From CAVONB01 sp963697205 (GTDB taxonomy: Bacteria; Pseudomonadota; Alphaproteobacteria; Rhizobiales; Hyphomicrobiaceae), in NCBI GenBank assembly GCA_963697205.1, contig CAVONB010000013.1:558001-622000 (forward strand): a DNA stretch of 64,000 bases, given 5' to 3'. The notes beneath the pieces are model-generated. The model was not told the DNA's origin and did no database searches. It saw only the letters and a list, made by a program, of their open reading frames with translations. Positions within the stretch are counted from its first letter, which is position 1. Every line of letters begins with the position of its first letter. The position numbers and the translations under genes were made by a program. Below, piece by piece: positions 9,335 through 19,205 of the stretch.

Positions 9335-9874
9335 TCAGAAGCGATAGCCGTAGCGCACGCCGAGGCGGTCGAGGCCTTCGTTGAGATCGGCCAGATTGGC
9401 GTTAGACGTGTGCTCGAAATAGACCGACAGCGAATGATGCGCGTCGAGCCTGTAGCCGAGTTCGGCAGGGAAGTGAAAGAGCACGCGTGAGCCCAGTGCC
9501 TTGCGGTACTGGGAGTCCGGTCCGAGGTGCCCATCGTGAACGGCGGCGCCGGCACCCAGGCCGAGGAAAAATCGAGACGGCAGCTCGATCTGCCAGCGCG
9601 CGTCCGCATAAAGATGGCTCGTGTCGCCGCGCGTGTTGATGGTCGCGCCCAGCGCCGGCCGGACGGCGCCGCCCAGAACAGGCAGGCTCGTCGCCAGCAA
9701 CGCCTCGATGTTGACGTCGATGGTGCCCCGCTCGTAGCTGAACCCGCTCCACAAACCCGGAACATCGTGGACAAGTCCGCCGATGCGCAATTCGCTGATC
9801 ACACCGTCGGCATGAGCCGCATCGACGAGCGCAAACAGCATCAGTGCGACAAGGCTCGCCAGGGCACGGCGCAT
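9335..9874 (-). CDS. PagL-like lipid A deacylase (acyloxyacyl hydrolase family)
   Basis: 179 residues from the ATG at 9874 (GGAG upstream), with a signal peptide cleaved near AAHA. The remainder has the alternating pattern of an outer-membrane beta-barrel ending in a C-terminal aromatic (GYRF), and the motif FEHTSNANLADLNEGLDRLGVRYGYRF region carries the His and Ser expected at the PagL active site. PagL-type enzymes remove the 3-position acyl chain of lipid A at the cell surface. The protein fits the family in length and motif; whether it is active is inference. Confidence 0.8.
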   Translation of the reverse strand: MRRALASLVALMLFALVDAAHADGVISELRIGGLVHDVPGLWSGFSYERGTIDVNIEALLATSLPVLGGAVRPALGATINTRGDTSHLYADARWQIELPSRFFLGLGAGAAVHDGHLGPDSQYRKALGSRVLFHFPAELGYRLDAHHSLSVYFEHTSNANLADLNEGLDRLGVRYGYRF

Positions 9875-10031
9875 GTGGCTCTCCGGAATGGACCCGAACT
9901 GCCTAGCGCGTTCTGCAACGGCGTTCAATTAACCGTTGCAGCAACGGCCATACCGGCCAATCTCCATGAGACTTCCGCGCCACATGTCACGACCCGCGCA
10001 GATCGCCGGGAGGACCGATCGGTGTTGCCCG

Positions 10032-10379
10032 TCAAAAGCGCCGACGATTGCTCGGATCGAACCGATAGCTGGCGCACGCCACGCTCACCCGATTGTCCTG
10101 TCCGACGAGGCGGCACGCCTGCGCCTTCGTGGATTCGCTGGCACGGATCTGTGCGCCACTGACGCGCATGCCATACTCGCGGGCGACCCGGGCAAGGTAC
10201 TCGTCCTGGCAATACGGCGTCGCGATCTCGTTGCCGCCGACGACCTGATAGTTACCGTTGCAACGAATGCGAGCGTCGGCGGGATCGCTGGCGATGAGTG
10301 CGCCGCCAAGCGCCACCGCGCCCGCCACCAGCGTCCCGGAAACGGTGCGCCCGATCCCTGAAATCTTGTACGTCGTCAT
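10032..10379 (-). CDS. Small secreted cysteine-containing protein, unknown function
   Basis: 115 residues with an N-terminal hydrophobic segment (VAGAVALGGALIA) read as a signal peptide or anchor, and four cysteines in the mature part (RCNGNY, PYCQDE, QACRLVG, VACASY), which could form two disulfides. The family is not recognised beyond a resemblance to short conserved alphaproteobacterial exported proteins. It is a single gene, transcribed away from tspO. No function is claimed. Confidence 0.65.
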   Translation of the reverse strand: MTTYKISGIGRTVSGTLVAGAVALGGALIASDPADARIRCNGNYQVVGGNEIATPYCQDEYLARVAREYGMRVSGAQIRASESTKAQACRLVGQDNRVSVACASYRFDPSNRRRF

Positions 10380-10533
10380 GTCGAAGCTCCAACCTCGGCC
10401 GCTCGGCGCATGAAACCAACGCCGGCGCCCGTGCGTAACGAGACCATGCCTTCACCCTGCCACCGATGCCCGGGAACGTCGATGATCGAGATCACGGGGC
10501 GGTAAACGCGGCATTCAAATAACGGACGACACC

Positions 10534-11019
10534 ATGACACGTTCCCGCTCGATCGCCGTTCTGCTGGCCGCGCTCGCCCTCTCCGCGCTCGTCGCAGCCG
10601 CCGGCGGCCTGGTCACGACGCCCGAGATCCCGACTTGGTACGCAGGCCTCGCCAAGCCCGCATGGACACCACCCAATTGGGCTTTCCCCGTAGCTTGGAA
10701 CATCCTCTACTTGCTGATGGCCCTGGCCCTTTGGCGCCTCGTCGTCCACGCCGCACCCGGCCCCGACCGCCGCCTCGCCATCACCGCCTATTTCGTCCAG
10801 CTGGCCCTCAACGCCGCCTGGAGCCCCATTTTCTTCAAGTGGCACTTGATCGGGGTCGGCCTAGCCGCCATCGTCGCCCTGTGGCTGGCCATCGCCGTCA
10901 CCATGCGCGCGGCTTGGCGCGTCGACCGGCCAGCCGCCTGGCTGCTCGTGCCCTACCTCGCCTGGGTCACCTATGCGACCACCCTCAACGCCGGGCTGCT
11001 GGCGCTCAACGGTCCCTGA
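10534..11019 (+). CDS. tspO: TspO/MBR family tryptophan-rich sensory protein
   Basis: 161 residues with five hydrophobic helices and the TspO signatures KPAWTPPNWAFPVAWNILYLLMA and FVQLALNAAWSPIFF, rich in Trp and Pro as usual. TspO proteins are outer-membrane or inner-membrane porphyrin- and stress-linked proteins that modulate tetrapyrrole handling in alphaproteobacteria. Length and motifs match the family. Adjacent genes give no functional link. Confidence 0.93.
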   Translation: MTRSRSIAVLLAALALSALVAAAGGLVTTPEIPTWYAGLAKPAWTPPNWAFPVAWNILYLLMALALWRLVVHAAPGPDRRLAITAYFVQLALNAAWSPIFFKWHLIGVGLAAIVALWLAIAVTMRAAWRVDRPAAWLLVPYLAWVTYATTLNAGLLALNGP

Positions 11020-11210
11020 CGCGGCAGCGGACCGCGCCCATCGGCCATCCTCGCCGATCATGCGGCTGGCACCGTCCCGACCGATGTCATATAAGCCGCA
11101 CCATCTGATACGGTTGGGCATGCCCCGCTGTGGTCTCGGGCGGCTGCGCACGGCGCACCGGTCCGGGCGCCAATCCGGCGGGACTTGCCATTTTTGCAAG
11201 TGAGGACACG

Positions 11211-12601
11211 ATGCCGGCGCCCTGGACCCCCGAAAGTTGGAGATCACTCCCGATCGTCCAGGTGCCGGACTACCCCGACCCCAAGGCCGTGGCCGATGTC
11301 GAGGCCAAGCTGACGACCTTCCCCCCGCTCGTCTTTGCCGGCGAAGCCCGCGCGTTGAAGCGCAACCTTGCTGAGGTCGCAGCCGGCAACGGCTTCCTGC
11401 TGCAGGGCGGCGACTGCGCGGAGAGCTTCCCGAGCACCGCGCCGACAACATCCGCGATTTCTTCCGCGTCTTCCTGCAGATGGCGGTCGTGCTGACCTAT
11501 GCCGGCGGCTCGCCGGTCGTGAAGGTCGGCCGTCTGGCCGGCCAGTTCGCCAAGCCGCGCTCCTCGCCTTTCGAAAAGAAGGGCGACGTCGAGTTGCCGA
11601 GCTATCGCGGCGACATCATCAACGGGCCGGAATTCACCAAGGAAGCGCGCACGCCCGATCCCCAGCGCCAGCTGGAGGCCTATCGCCAGTCGGCCGCGAC
11701 GCTCAACCTGATCCGCGCTTTCGCGACCGGCGGCTACGCCGATCTCGAGCGCGTGCACCAGTGGAACATGGGCTTCGTCAAGGACAGCCCGCAGGGCCAC
11801 CGCTACCAGGTGCTCGCCGACCGCATCGCCGAGACGCTGGCGTTCATGCGTGCCTGCGGCATCACCTCGGAGAACACGCCCCAGCTGCGCGCAACGAACT
11901 TCTACACCAGCCACGAGGCCCTGCTGCTCGGCTTCGAGCAGGCGCTGACGCGGCTCGATTCCACCTCGGGCGACTGGTACGCCACTTCAGGCCATATGGT
12001 CTGGATCGGCGACCGCACCCGCCAGCCCGATCACGCCCACGTCGAGTTCTGCCGCGGCATCAAGAACCCGATCGGCCTGAAGTGCGGCCCCTCGCTCGAT
12101 GCCGACGGCCTGATCCGTCTGATCGACATCCTCAACCCCAAGGACGAGGCCGGTCGCCTCACGCTGATCTGCCGCTTCGGCAACGACAAGGTCGGCAACC
12201 ATCTGCCCAAGCTGATCCGCGCTGTGCAGAAGGCCGGCCGCACCGTCGTGTGGTCGTGCGATCCCATGCACGGCAACACCATCAGCACTGCCAACGGCTA
12301 CAAGACGCGGCCCTTCGATCGCATTCTCGACGAGGTGGAGCAGTTCTTCGAGATCCACCGCGCCGAAGGCACGCACGCCGGCGGCATCCACGTCGAGATG
12401 ACCGGCCAGAACGTCACGGAATGCACCGGCGGCGCCGCGGCCATCTCGGAAACCGATCTGACCGACCGCTACCACACCCATTGCGATCCACGCCTCAACG
12501 CCGATCAGGCGCTCGAACTCGCCTTCCTGATGGCAGAGCGGCTGAAGCTGGAACGACAGGCCCAGGAACGCGCTGCCGCAACCGCGGCCATCGCCGGCTG
12601 A
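11211..12601 (+). CDS. aroG: Class II DAHP synthase (3-deoxy-7-phosphoheptulonate synthase), one frameshift
   Basis: First enzyme of the shikimate pathway: condenses phosphoenolpyruvate and erythrose 4-phosphate. About 463 residues, the length of plant-type class II enzymes, with WTPESWR at the N-terminus, GGDCAESF, KCGPSLD, WSCDPMHGNT and GGIHVEMTGQNVTEC. The frame changes at about 11429-11431, just after GGDCAESF; a lost G in a GG pair (Pro-Glu codons) restores it. The rest, to 12601, is continuous. I read this as an indel error in a functional gene, not a pseudogene. Confidence 0.88.
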
Positions 12602-12697
12602 TCGGCGTCCCGCCCCGCTGGCCCGTTTCGGAACCTCGAAGCGGGCCCCAGTGACTGACCCGCCCCGTCCACCACGCGATCCCCACCGGCCATCGTC

Positions 12698-14452
12698 ATG
12701 TCTCAGCCTGCCACATCGCTCAAGATCGCGCTGGCCCAGCTCAATCCGGTGGTCGGCGACATCTCCGGCAACGCGCAGAAGGTGAAGGCCGCCCACGCCG
12801 AAGCCAAGCGACTCGGCGCCGACATCGTCGTGCTTCCCGAGCTGTTCCTCACCGGCTACCCGCCCGAGGATCTCGTCCTGAAACCCGCCTTCCAGGACGC
12901 CTCTCGCGCCGCCGCCGAAACGCTGGCCGCCGAGCTTGGCAGCGGACCCGCTGTCGTGCTCGGCGCGGTCTGGCCCGACGGCGGCAAGGTCTATAACGCC
13001 GTCACCTTCATCGAGGACGGCCGCATCACCGCCGTTCGCTACAAGGTCGAACTGCCCAACTACGGCGTGTTCGATGAAAAGCGCGTGTTTGCGCAAGGCC
13101 CACTTCCCGGCCCCGTCTCCTTCCGCGGCGTCCGCCTCGGCGCTGCCGATCTGCGAGGACATCTGGACCGACGAGGTCGTCGAGTGCCTCCAGGAATGCG
13201 GCGCGGAGATCCTGATCGTCCACCAACGGCTCGCCGTTCGATTGGCCCAAGCCCGAAAAGCGCCTCAACGTCGCCGTCGCCCGCGTCACCGAGAGCGGCC
13301 TGCCGCTGATCTACGTGAACCAGGTCGGCGGCCAGGACGAACTCGTCTTCGACGGCGCCTCCTTCGTGCTGCAGCGCGACTGCAAGCTCGCCGTGCAGAT
13401 GCCCGCCTGGGAGGAGACGATCGCGCTGACTGACTGCGTGCGCGAGGCCGACGGCTGGCGCTGCACGTCAGGGCCGCGTGCGGTCCCCGAGGAGGGCGAT
13501 GCGGCCGCCTACGCGGCGTGCATGCTGGGCTTGCGCGATTACGTCGACAAGACCGGCTTCCCCGGCGTCGTGCTTGGGCTTTCCGGCGGCATCAATTCCG
13601 CCCTCGTCGCCGCCATCGCCGTCGATGCGCTCGGGCCGGAGCGCGTGCACTGCGTGATGCTGCCCTACCGCTACACCTCCGAGCGAAAGCCTTCGACGGA
13701 CGCCGCCGCCTGCGCCAAGGCGCTGGGCGTGCGCTACGACACGCGTGCCGATCGAGCGATCCGGTCGACGGCTTCCTCGACATGCTCTCGCGCCGATGTT
13801 TGCGGGCACCGAGCCCGACGTCACCGAGGAAAACCTGCAGAGCCGGGCGCGCGGCACGATCCTGATGGCGATCTCCAACAAGTTCGGCGCGCATGGTCGT
13901 GACGACCGGCAACAAGTCGGAGATGTCGCGTCGGCTACGCGACGCTCTACGGCGACATGAACGGCGGCTTCAACCCGATCAAGGACCTCTACAAGACGGA
14001 GGTCTACCGGCTCTCGGCGTGGCGCAACGCGCACCTGCCCGAGGGCGCGCAAGGGGCCTGCCGGCGTCGTCATTCCCGAAAACATCCTGACCAAGGCACC
14101 GACGGCGGAACTGCGCGAGAACCAGACCGATCAGGACAGCCTGCCGCCCTACGAGGTGCTCGACGACATCCTCGCCTGCCTCGTCGAGAAGGAGATGCCG
14201 TCCCCGACATCGTCGCGCGCGGCCACGACCTCGACGACCGTCAAGAAGGTCGAGCGGCTGCTCTACATCGCCGAATACAAGCGCCGCCAGGCCGCACCCG
14301 GCGTCAAGATCTCCGCGCGCAACTTCGGCCGCGACCGCCGCTATCCCATCGTCAACAAGTTCCGCGAAGACCCAAACGCCGCGCCCAGCACCACCCGCAC
14401 CACCAGCGCACCGGGCGTCGTCAAACCGCGTGCGGACGGCGACATCGGCTGA
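12698..14452 (+). CDS. nadE: Glutamine-dependent NAD+ synthetase, many frame lesions
   Basis: Converts deamido-NAD to NAD using glutamine. The N-terminal half is a nitrilase-type amidase (VVLPELFLTGYPPEDL, KVELPNYGVFDE, catalytic Cys in LPICEDIW near 13150). The C-terminal half is the synthetase (SGGxxSAL, TTGNKSEMS, GGFNPIKDLYKT). Alignment by eye to the family needs about a dozen single-base corrections, nearly all an extra C between codons (for example 13221, 13684, 13691, 13701, 13744, 13757, 13892, 13929, 14050) and one lost G near 14203. The P-loop reads SGGINS instead of the usual SGGIDS. Total size matches the family. Confidence 0.85.
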
Positions 14453-14544
14453 CCGCGCGGCGCACCCGCCCCACGCGCAAACTGAACATCAAAGCCCCCA
14501 CCCTGCAGTCCTCCGCTCGCCCCTGACCCGGCTCGCGGCGCGCG

Positions 14545-14560
14545 TTAACCATTCATTAAC
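14545..14560 (+). promoter_or_regulatory. CtrA-type binding box
   Basis: The 16 bases TTAA-N7-TTAAC (TTAACCATTCATTAAC) exactly match the CtrA full-site consensus of alphaproteobacteria. It lies 20 bases upstream of the ATG at 14580, in an AT-rich island within very GC-rich DNA. Its position suggests cell-cycle control of the small membrane protein downstream. Confidence 0.6.
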
Positions 14561-14579
14561 CATATCCATTGAGGGTTGT

Positions 14580-15059
14580 ATGTGGATATGCAACTCGCGC
14601 GGGGGGAGACTGGGCATGCAGCATACATACGCCGACTTGACAGGCATGACCTTCTGGGACGCGGGCGCGTCGACCAATCCTCACGTCGTCACCGTCGGCC
14701 CCTATCGGCTCGACCGCGACGACATCCAGGGTTGCGCCATGTCGACCGTCACCGAGCGCGATGCGGCGGGCCGTGTGTGGACCATGACGCTTTTCATCGC
14801 CGGCGCGGCGTTGGTCCTGCTTGGGGTCGTCGAATTCGGCTGGATGACGCGCTTCCTGCTCGGAGCAGCCGTCCTGGCCGCGCTCGCCGCCATGTCCGCG
14901 GTTGAGGCGCTGAAACTCAAGCCCATTACCCATTGGCGCCTCGACATCGCCATGCGCGGTGGCCGAACCGTACGCTACGCCACGGCCAACCGCACCGATG
15001 CCGAAATTCTGACCAGCCAGATCAACGCCATCGCCAGGCGCAACGCCACGGCCGAGTGA
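14580..15059 (+). CDS. Two-helix membrane protein of unknown function (DUF6232-like)
   Basis: 159 residues from the ATG at 14580 (GAGGG five bases upstream) or 147 from the ATG at 14616 (GGGGAGA upstream); both starts are plausible. A hydrophilic N-terminal part of about 65 residues is followed by two adjacent hydrophobic helices (MTLFIAGAALVLLGVVEF and FLLGAAVLAALAAMSAV), then a beta-rich tail (HWRLDIAMRGGRTVRYATANRTDAEILTSQINAI). This helix-pair-then-strand layout resembles DUF6232-type proteins. No enzymatic motif is seen. A CtrA-type box is in its promoter. Confidence 0.65.
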   Translation: MWICNSRGGRLGMQHTYADLTGMTFWDAGASTNPHVVTVGPYRLDRDDIQGCAMSTVTERDAAGRVWTMTLFIAGAALVLLGVVEFGWMTRFLLGAAVLAALAAMSAVEALKLKPITHWRLDIAMRGGRTVRYATANRTDAEILTSQINAIARRNATAE

Positions 15060-15071
15060 CCAGCCGGGCCG

Positions 15072-15320
15072 TCAGATGAAGCCGCCCCCGCTGCGGTTGA
15101 AGCGGTCATCGCGCGCCCGATGACGGCGGGACCGAAGGCGTGGCTCGAGCCACCACCCGATCAGGGGCGCGGCAACCAGGCTTGCGACGACGGCGAGCGG
15201 CAGCAATTGAGCGGCATGGTCGTTGAGCGGCGTGGCCAGAACGGCCGTCGCACCGATACCGAACAGCACGGCAGCCGCCATCATCGCGACGACGCCGGCA
15301 ATATAATCGCGAGTGCGCAT
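15072..15320 (-). CDS. Small two-helix membrane protein, unknown function
   Basis: 82 residues from the ATG at 15320, which has a GAGG site (the frame continues to 15365 but that start has none). Two hydrophobic helices (IAGVVAMMAAAVLFGIGATAVLA and LLPLAVVASLVAAPLIGWWL) are followed by a very basic tail rich in Arg. No family is recognised. It converges with the preceding gene, with 12 bases between their stops. Confidence 0.6.
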   Translation of the reverse strand: MRTRDYIAGVVAMMAAAVLFGIGATAVLATPLNDHAAQLLPLAVVASLVAAPLIGWWLEPRLRSRRHRARDDRFNRSGGGFI

Positions 15321-15470
15321 GATCGTTCCTCGTGTTCGTTGCTGTGAAGCCAACCCATCGCGCAAGCGAGAGTTCCCGACCGCAACAGGGCGACCGGCAG
15401 CCGCGCCCGTCGCATCGGCGGCAATTCATGCTATGGGACGCCCCATGACGTCCGATTGCCGAGCCGCCAC

Positions 15471-16854
15471 ATGACCGCCCCTGCCTCCCCCATCGTCCGC
15501 TTCGCGCCGAGCCCGACCGGCCGGCTGCACGTCGGCAACATCCGCACGGCGATCTTCAATTGGCTATTCGCCAGAAAGCACGGCGGCACGTTCCTTCTGC
15601 GCCTCGACGACACCGACCGCGAGCGCTCCACCGAGGCCTTCGCCAACGCGATCCGCGATGACCTGACATGGCTCGGCCTCGTCTGGGCGCGTGAAGAGCG
15701 CCAATCGACCCGCGAGGCGCGCTATACCGAAGTCGCAGAACGCCTCAAGTCAGAGGGTCTCCTTTACGCCTGCTATGAGACGGAGGACGAGCTCGACCGC
15801 CGCCGCAAGCGCCAGCGTGCGCGCGGCCTGCCCCCGATCTACGACCGCGCCGGCTTGAAAGTTTCACCCGAAGAGCACCAGCGGCTTGAGACCGAGGGCA
15901 GAGCACCACATTGGCGCTTCCGCCTGCCCAACACCGAGGACCGCACCGCGCTTGCCCCCGTACCGACGCTCGTGTCCTGGAACGACCTCGTCCGCGGCGA
16001 CCAGACCGTCGATCTGGGCTCACTGTCCGATCCCGTACTGATCCGCGCCGACGGATCTTTCCTCTACACGTTCACCAGCGTCATCGACGACGTCGACTTC
16101 GCCATCACGCACGTCATCCGCGGCGAGGATCACGTGACCAACGCCGGCGTACAGATCGCCCTGTTCGAAGCGCTGAGCGCCACACCGCCCGCGTTCGCCC
16201 ACCACAGCCTTCTGGTCGGCAAGGACGGCGAGCCTCTGTCCAAGCGCCTCGGCGCACTCTCCATCGCCTCTCTGCGCGAGGACGGCATCGAGCCGATGGC
16301 CGTCGCCTCCCACGCAGCTCTCCTCGGCACCTCGCGAGAACATCGCCGCACACGACAGCCTCGACGCCCTCGCCGCGCTCTTCGATCTGGACAAGATCTC
16401 CCGCGCGCCCGCCCGCTTCGATCCAGACGAACTGGTCGCCGTCAACGCCGCGTTGCTCCACGCCATGCCTTACGACCAGGCCGCCCCGCGCCTGGCTGCC
16501 GCCGGCATCGAAGGCGACGCCGCCTTCTGGGAGGCCGTGCGCAGCAACCTGGCGCGGATCGAGGACGCCCGCATCTGGTCGACTGTCGTCGCAGGCGACA
16601 TCGCTCCCGTGATCGAGGACCCCAACTTTTGCAGCAAGGCGGCCGCCTTGCTGCCGCCCGAGCCTTGGGACGCGACGACCTGGACCGCCTGGACCAAGGC
16701 CGTCGCCGCCGCAACCGGCACCAAAGGCCGCGCGCTGTTCCACCCCCTGCGTCTCGCCCTGACCGGCCGCGACACCGGCCCCGAGCTCAAGGCGCTGCTG
16801 CCGCTGATCGGTCCCCGGCGTGCAGCCGCACGACTCGCCGGCCGCACCGCGTAA
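15471..16854 (+). CDS. gltX: Glutamyl-tRNA synthetase, one frameshift
   Basis: Class I aminoacyl-tRNA synthetase charging glutamate. The HIGH-equivalent is PTGRLHVGN (residues 15-23) and the KMSKS-equivalent is EPLSKRLG. The total of about 461 residues is normal. The frame breaks once, at 16335, where an extra C lies between the Ser codon TCG (16332-16334) and the Glu codon GAG; removing it gives a continuous anticodon-binding domain to 16854. Alphaproteobacteria often carry two gltX copies, one acting on tRNA-Gln, so specificity is not certain. Confidence 0.9.
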
Positions 16855-16921
16855 TGAACGCCGCGCGCATCCAAGCACCGCCGCCGATGCGGCGTGCCCG
16901 GCCGCACGCGCTGAAGGATCG

Positions 16922-17590
16922 TCAGTGCAATTCGGTTGCGCTCGCGCCAGCGTCCTTGCGCATGAAGGCGACGGCCAGCATGGCGTTGGCGTCCAGCGTG
17001 CGCACACCGTGCGACGTGACGTGATAGCCGCGCGATTCGAAGAACCCGACCGTATTCACCGTCGCCCTGAGCGTGAAAACGTCGTAGCCCGCGCGCAGCG
17101 CGCGCGCCTCCATGGCCTCCACCAGCCGGTGACCGATCCCGAGCCCGTTGAACAGCGGGCGGACGAACACGTGCTTGATCCGCGCCGTCGAGCGCCCGTC
17201 CGAGACCCCGAGCCAAGCCGCCGTCCCGACGAGATCGCGCCCCAGAACCGCGACGTGCAGGTTCTCCGCCAGCAATTTCTGCGCGTAGGCCGGTGTGTAG
17301 ACGAAGCGGCTGAACGCGGCGATCTCGTCTTCGTGGAAGTAGGCGATCGCGTCCCGTTTGAAGGCGTTGTCGTGGATGTAGCGGACGGTGGACAGATCCT
17401 CGACGGTGGCAGGGCGAATCTCGACTGAAACGGTGCGGCTGCCGCCCGCACCCCCGCCACTGTCGTCGCTGTCACCTGGTCCGGATCGCACGCGATCCCC
17501 CGTCGTAAGTATCGTCCTACCCACAACTCCCGCTTGTATATCCAGTAACAAGTCATTTTCCGGATCTGTCAACAGTCGTAGACGTATCAT
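16922..17590 (-). CDS. GNAT family N-acetyltransferase
   Basis: 222 residues from the ATG at 17590. The first 50 or so residues are not GNAT-like and lack a good ribosome site, so the true start may be internal, before SVEIRPATVEDLSTV. From there the GNAT fold is clear: IRPATVEDLSTVRYIHDNAF, KHVFVRPLFNGLGIGHRLVEAMEARALRAGY (acetyl-CoA pyrophosphate loop, here LFNGLGIG), and NTVGFFESRGY. The acetyl acceptor is unknown. The gene is divergent from purQ. Confidence 0.85.
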   Translation of the reverse strand: MIRLRLLTDPENDLLLDIQAGVVGRTILTTGDRVRSGPGDSDDSGGGAGGSRTVSVEIRPATVEDLSTVRYIHDNAFKRDAIAYFHEDEIAAFSRFVYTPAYAQKLLAENLHVAVLGRDLVGTAAWLGVSDGRSTARIKHVFVRPLFNGLGIGHRLVEAMEARALRAGYDVFTLRATVNTVGFFESRGYHVTSHGVRTLDANAMLAVAFMRKDAGASATELH

Positions 17591-17720
17591 CGGCGGCGAC
17601 AGTGGATCACCAATAGCTTAGGCCAGCTTGATGGAGCCCATGTGACGACGCGCCTCGCATAGGTCGCCCCTGCCATGCTAAGGAGCGCGCACGCAAGCCC
17701 CCCGCAATCGGACCGATCCC

Positions 17721-18426
17721 ATGCGCGCTTCCGTCATCGTCTTCCCCGGCTCCAACTGCGACCGCGACGTCAAGGTCGCGCTCGAGGCGGTCACCGGCCG
17801 TCCCGGCACAGATGGTCTGGCACGGCGACGCCGAGCGTGCCGGCCTCCGACCTGATCGTGCTGCCCGGCGGCTTCTCCTATGGCGACTACCTGCGCTGCG
17901 GCGCGATGGCCGCCCACTCCGCCGATCATGCGCGACGTCGTCGCCAAGGCGAAGGCCGGCACGCCCGTGCTCGGCATCTGCAACGGCTTCCAGATCCTGT
18001 GCGAATCCGGCCTGCTGCCCGGCGTGCTGATGCGCAACGCCTCGCCTGCGCTTCATCTGCCGGGACGTGCACCTGCGGGTGGAGCGCACCGATACGCTCT
18101 ACACCACGCGCTACGCGAAGGGCGAGGTGATCCGCGTCCCCATCGCGCACGGCGAGGGCAACTACTTCGCCGACGCGGACACGCTGCGACCGGCTCGAGG
18201 ACGACGGCCGCGTCGTCTTCCGCTACTGCGACGCCGACGGCGCGATCACGGCGGAGCCGCCAACCCCAACGGCGCCCAGGCGCAACATCGCCGGCATCTG
18301 CGATCCGACGCGGGCGCATCCTCGGCATGATGCCGCATCCCGAGCGCCTCAACGAGTCCGCTGCTCGGCGGCACCGACGGCCGGCGCCTGTTCGAATCGA
18401 TCGCCACCGCCTTGGCCGCCGCGTGA
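17721..18426 (+). CDS. purQ: Phosphoribosylformylglycinamidine synthase subunit PurQ, several frame lesions
   Basis: Glutaminase subunit of FGAM synthase in purine synthesis. Conserved blocks are in order: VIVFPGSNCDRD, LIVLPGGFSYGDYLRCGAMAA, GTPVLGICNGFQILCESGLLPG (nucleophile Cys), LYTTRYAKGEVIRVPIAHGEGNYFAD, ILGMMPHPERLNES (His and Glu). They fall in different frames; single extra bases explain the shifts, mostly C between codons (for example after GAG near 17839, after CTG near 18189, after GCG near 18281). The stop overlaps the GTG start of the LysE gene. Likely an intact gene with sequence errors. Confidence 0.87.
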
Positions 18427-19067
18427 CCGCCTTCGTTCCCGATGCGGCGACCCTCCTCGCCTATTCGGCAGCGTGCTTCGTCCTGTTCGTGACGCCCGGC
18501 CCCGACATGAGCCTGTTCCTGGCCAAGACCGTGACCGGAGGTCGGCGCGCAGGGATCGCCGCGATGACCGGCGCAAGCCTGGGCTGTGTGCTTCATGCGC
18601 TCGCCGCAGCCCTCGGCATTTCCGCGCTGATCGCCGCCTCGCCTCAGGCCTTTCTCGCTTTGAAGGTGTGCGGGGCGGCCTACCTCGCCTGGCTCGCCGT
18701 CGACGCGATCCGGCACGGCTCCGCGCTCAGTATCCAGGGCAGCGCGCGCGCCGCCGAGCCGGCCTGGCGGACCCTGGTGCTCGGCCTCCTGGTCAACCTG
18801 TCCAACCCCAAGATCATCCTGTTCTTCGTGACGTTCCTGCCCCAGTTCGTCCATGCGGGCGATCCCGCCGCGGCCGGCAAGCTGTTCTTCCTCGGCGTCT
18901 ACTTCGTGGTCTTCAGCTTCCCGCTCGCGGTGCTGATGATCCTGGCCGCCGAGCGCGTCCTGACCACATTGCGCACGCGTCCCCGGCTGGTGCGCGGCCT
19001 GGACTGGATGTTCGCGGGCGTCTTCGGCGCCTTCGCCCTGAAGATTCTGGCGACCCAATCGCGCTAG
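18423..19067 (+). CDS. LysE/RhtB family amino-acid exporter
   Basis: 214 residues from a GTG at 18423 that overlaps the purQ stop (GTGA), so translation is probably coupled. Six hydrophobic segments and the family motif LFVTPGPDMSLFLAKTVTGGRRAGIAAMTGASLG near the N-terminus, then GAAYLAWLAVDAIRHG and NLSNPKIILFFVTFLPQFV. LysE/RhtB proteins export amino acids or related small molecules across the inner membrane. The frame is intact, unlike the purine genes on either side. The substrate is unknown. Confidence 0.92.
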   Translation: MTAFVPDAATLLAYSAACFVLFVTPGPDMSLFLAKTVTGGRRAGIAAMTGASLGCVLHALAAALGISALIAASPQAFLALKVCGAAYLAWLAVDAIRHGSALSIQGSARAAEPAWRTLVLGLLVNLSNPKIILFFVTFLPQFVHAGDPAAAGKLFFLGVYFVVFSFPLAVLMILAAERVLTTLRTRPRLVRGLDWMFAGVFGAFALKILATQSR

Positions 19068-19205
19068 CGCACCAGACGCACGGGATCCGGATCGTCGTCC
19101 AGACGCCGCGCCTGATGGAGTTCGCCCAGCGTAACTGGCACTTCGCCAACGGCACACTATGTGTTGAAGTCACGCGCAACCGACCCAGACGAGAGGACGT
19201 TTCGG

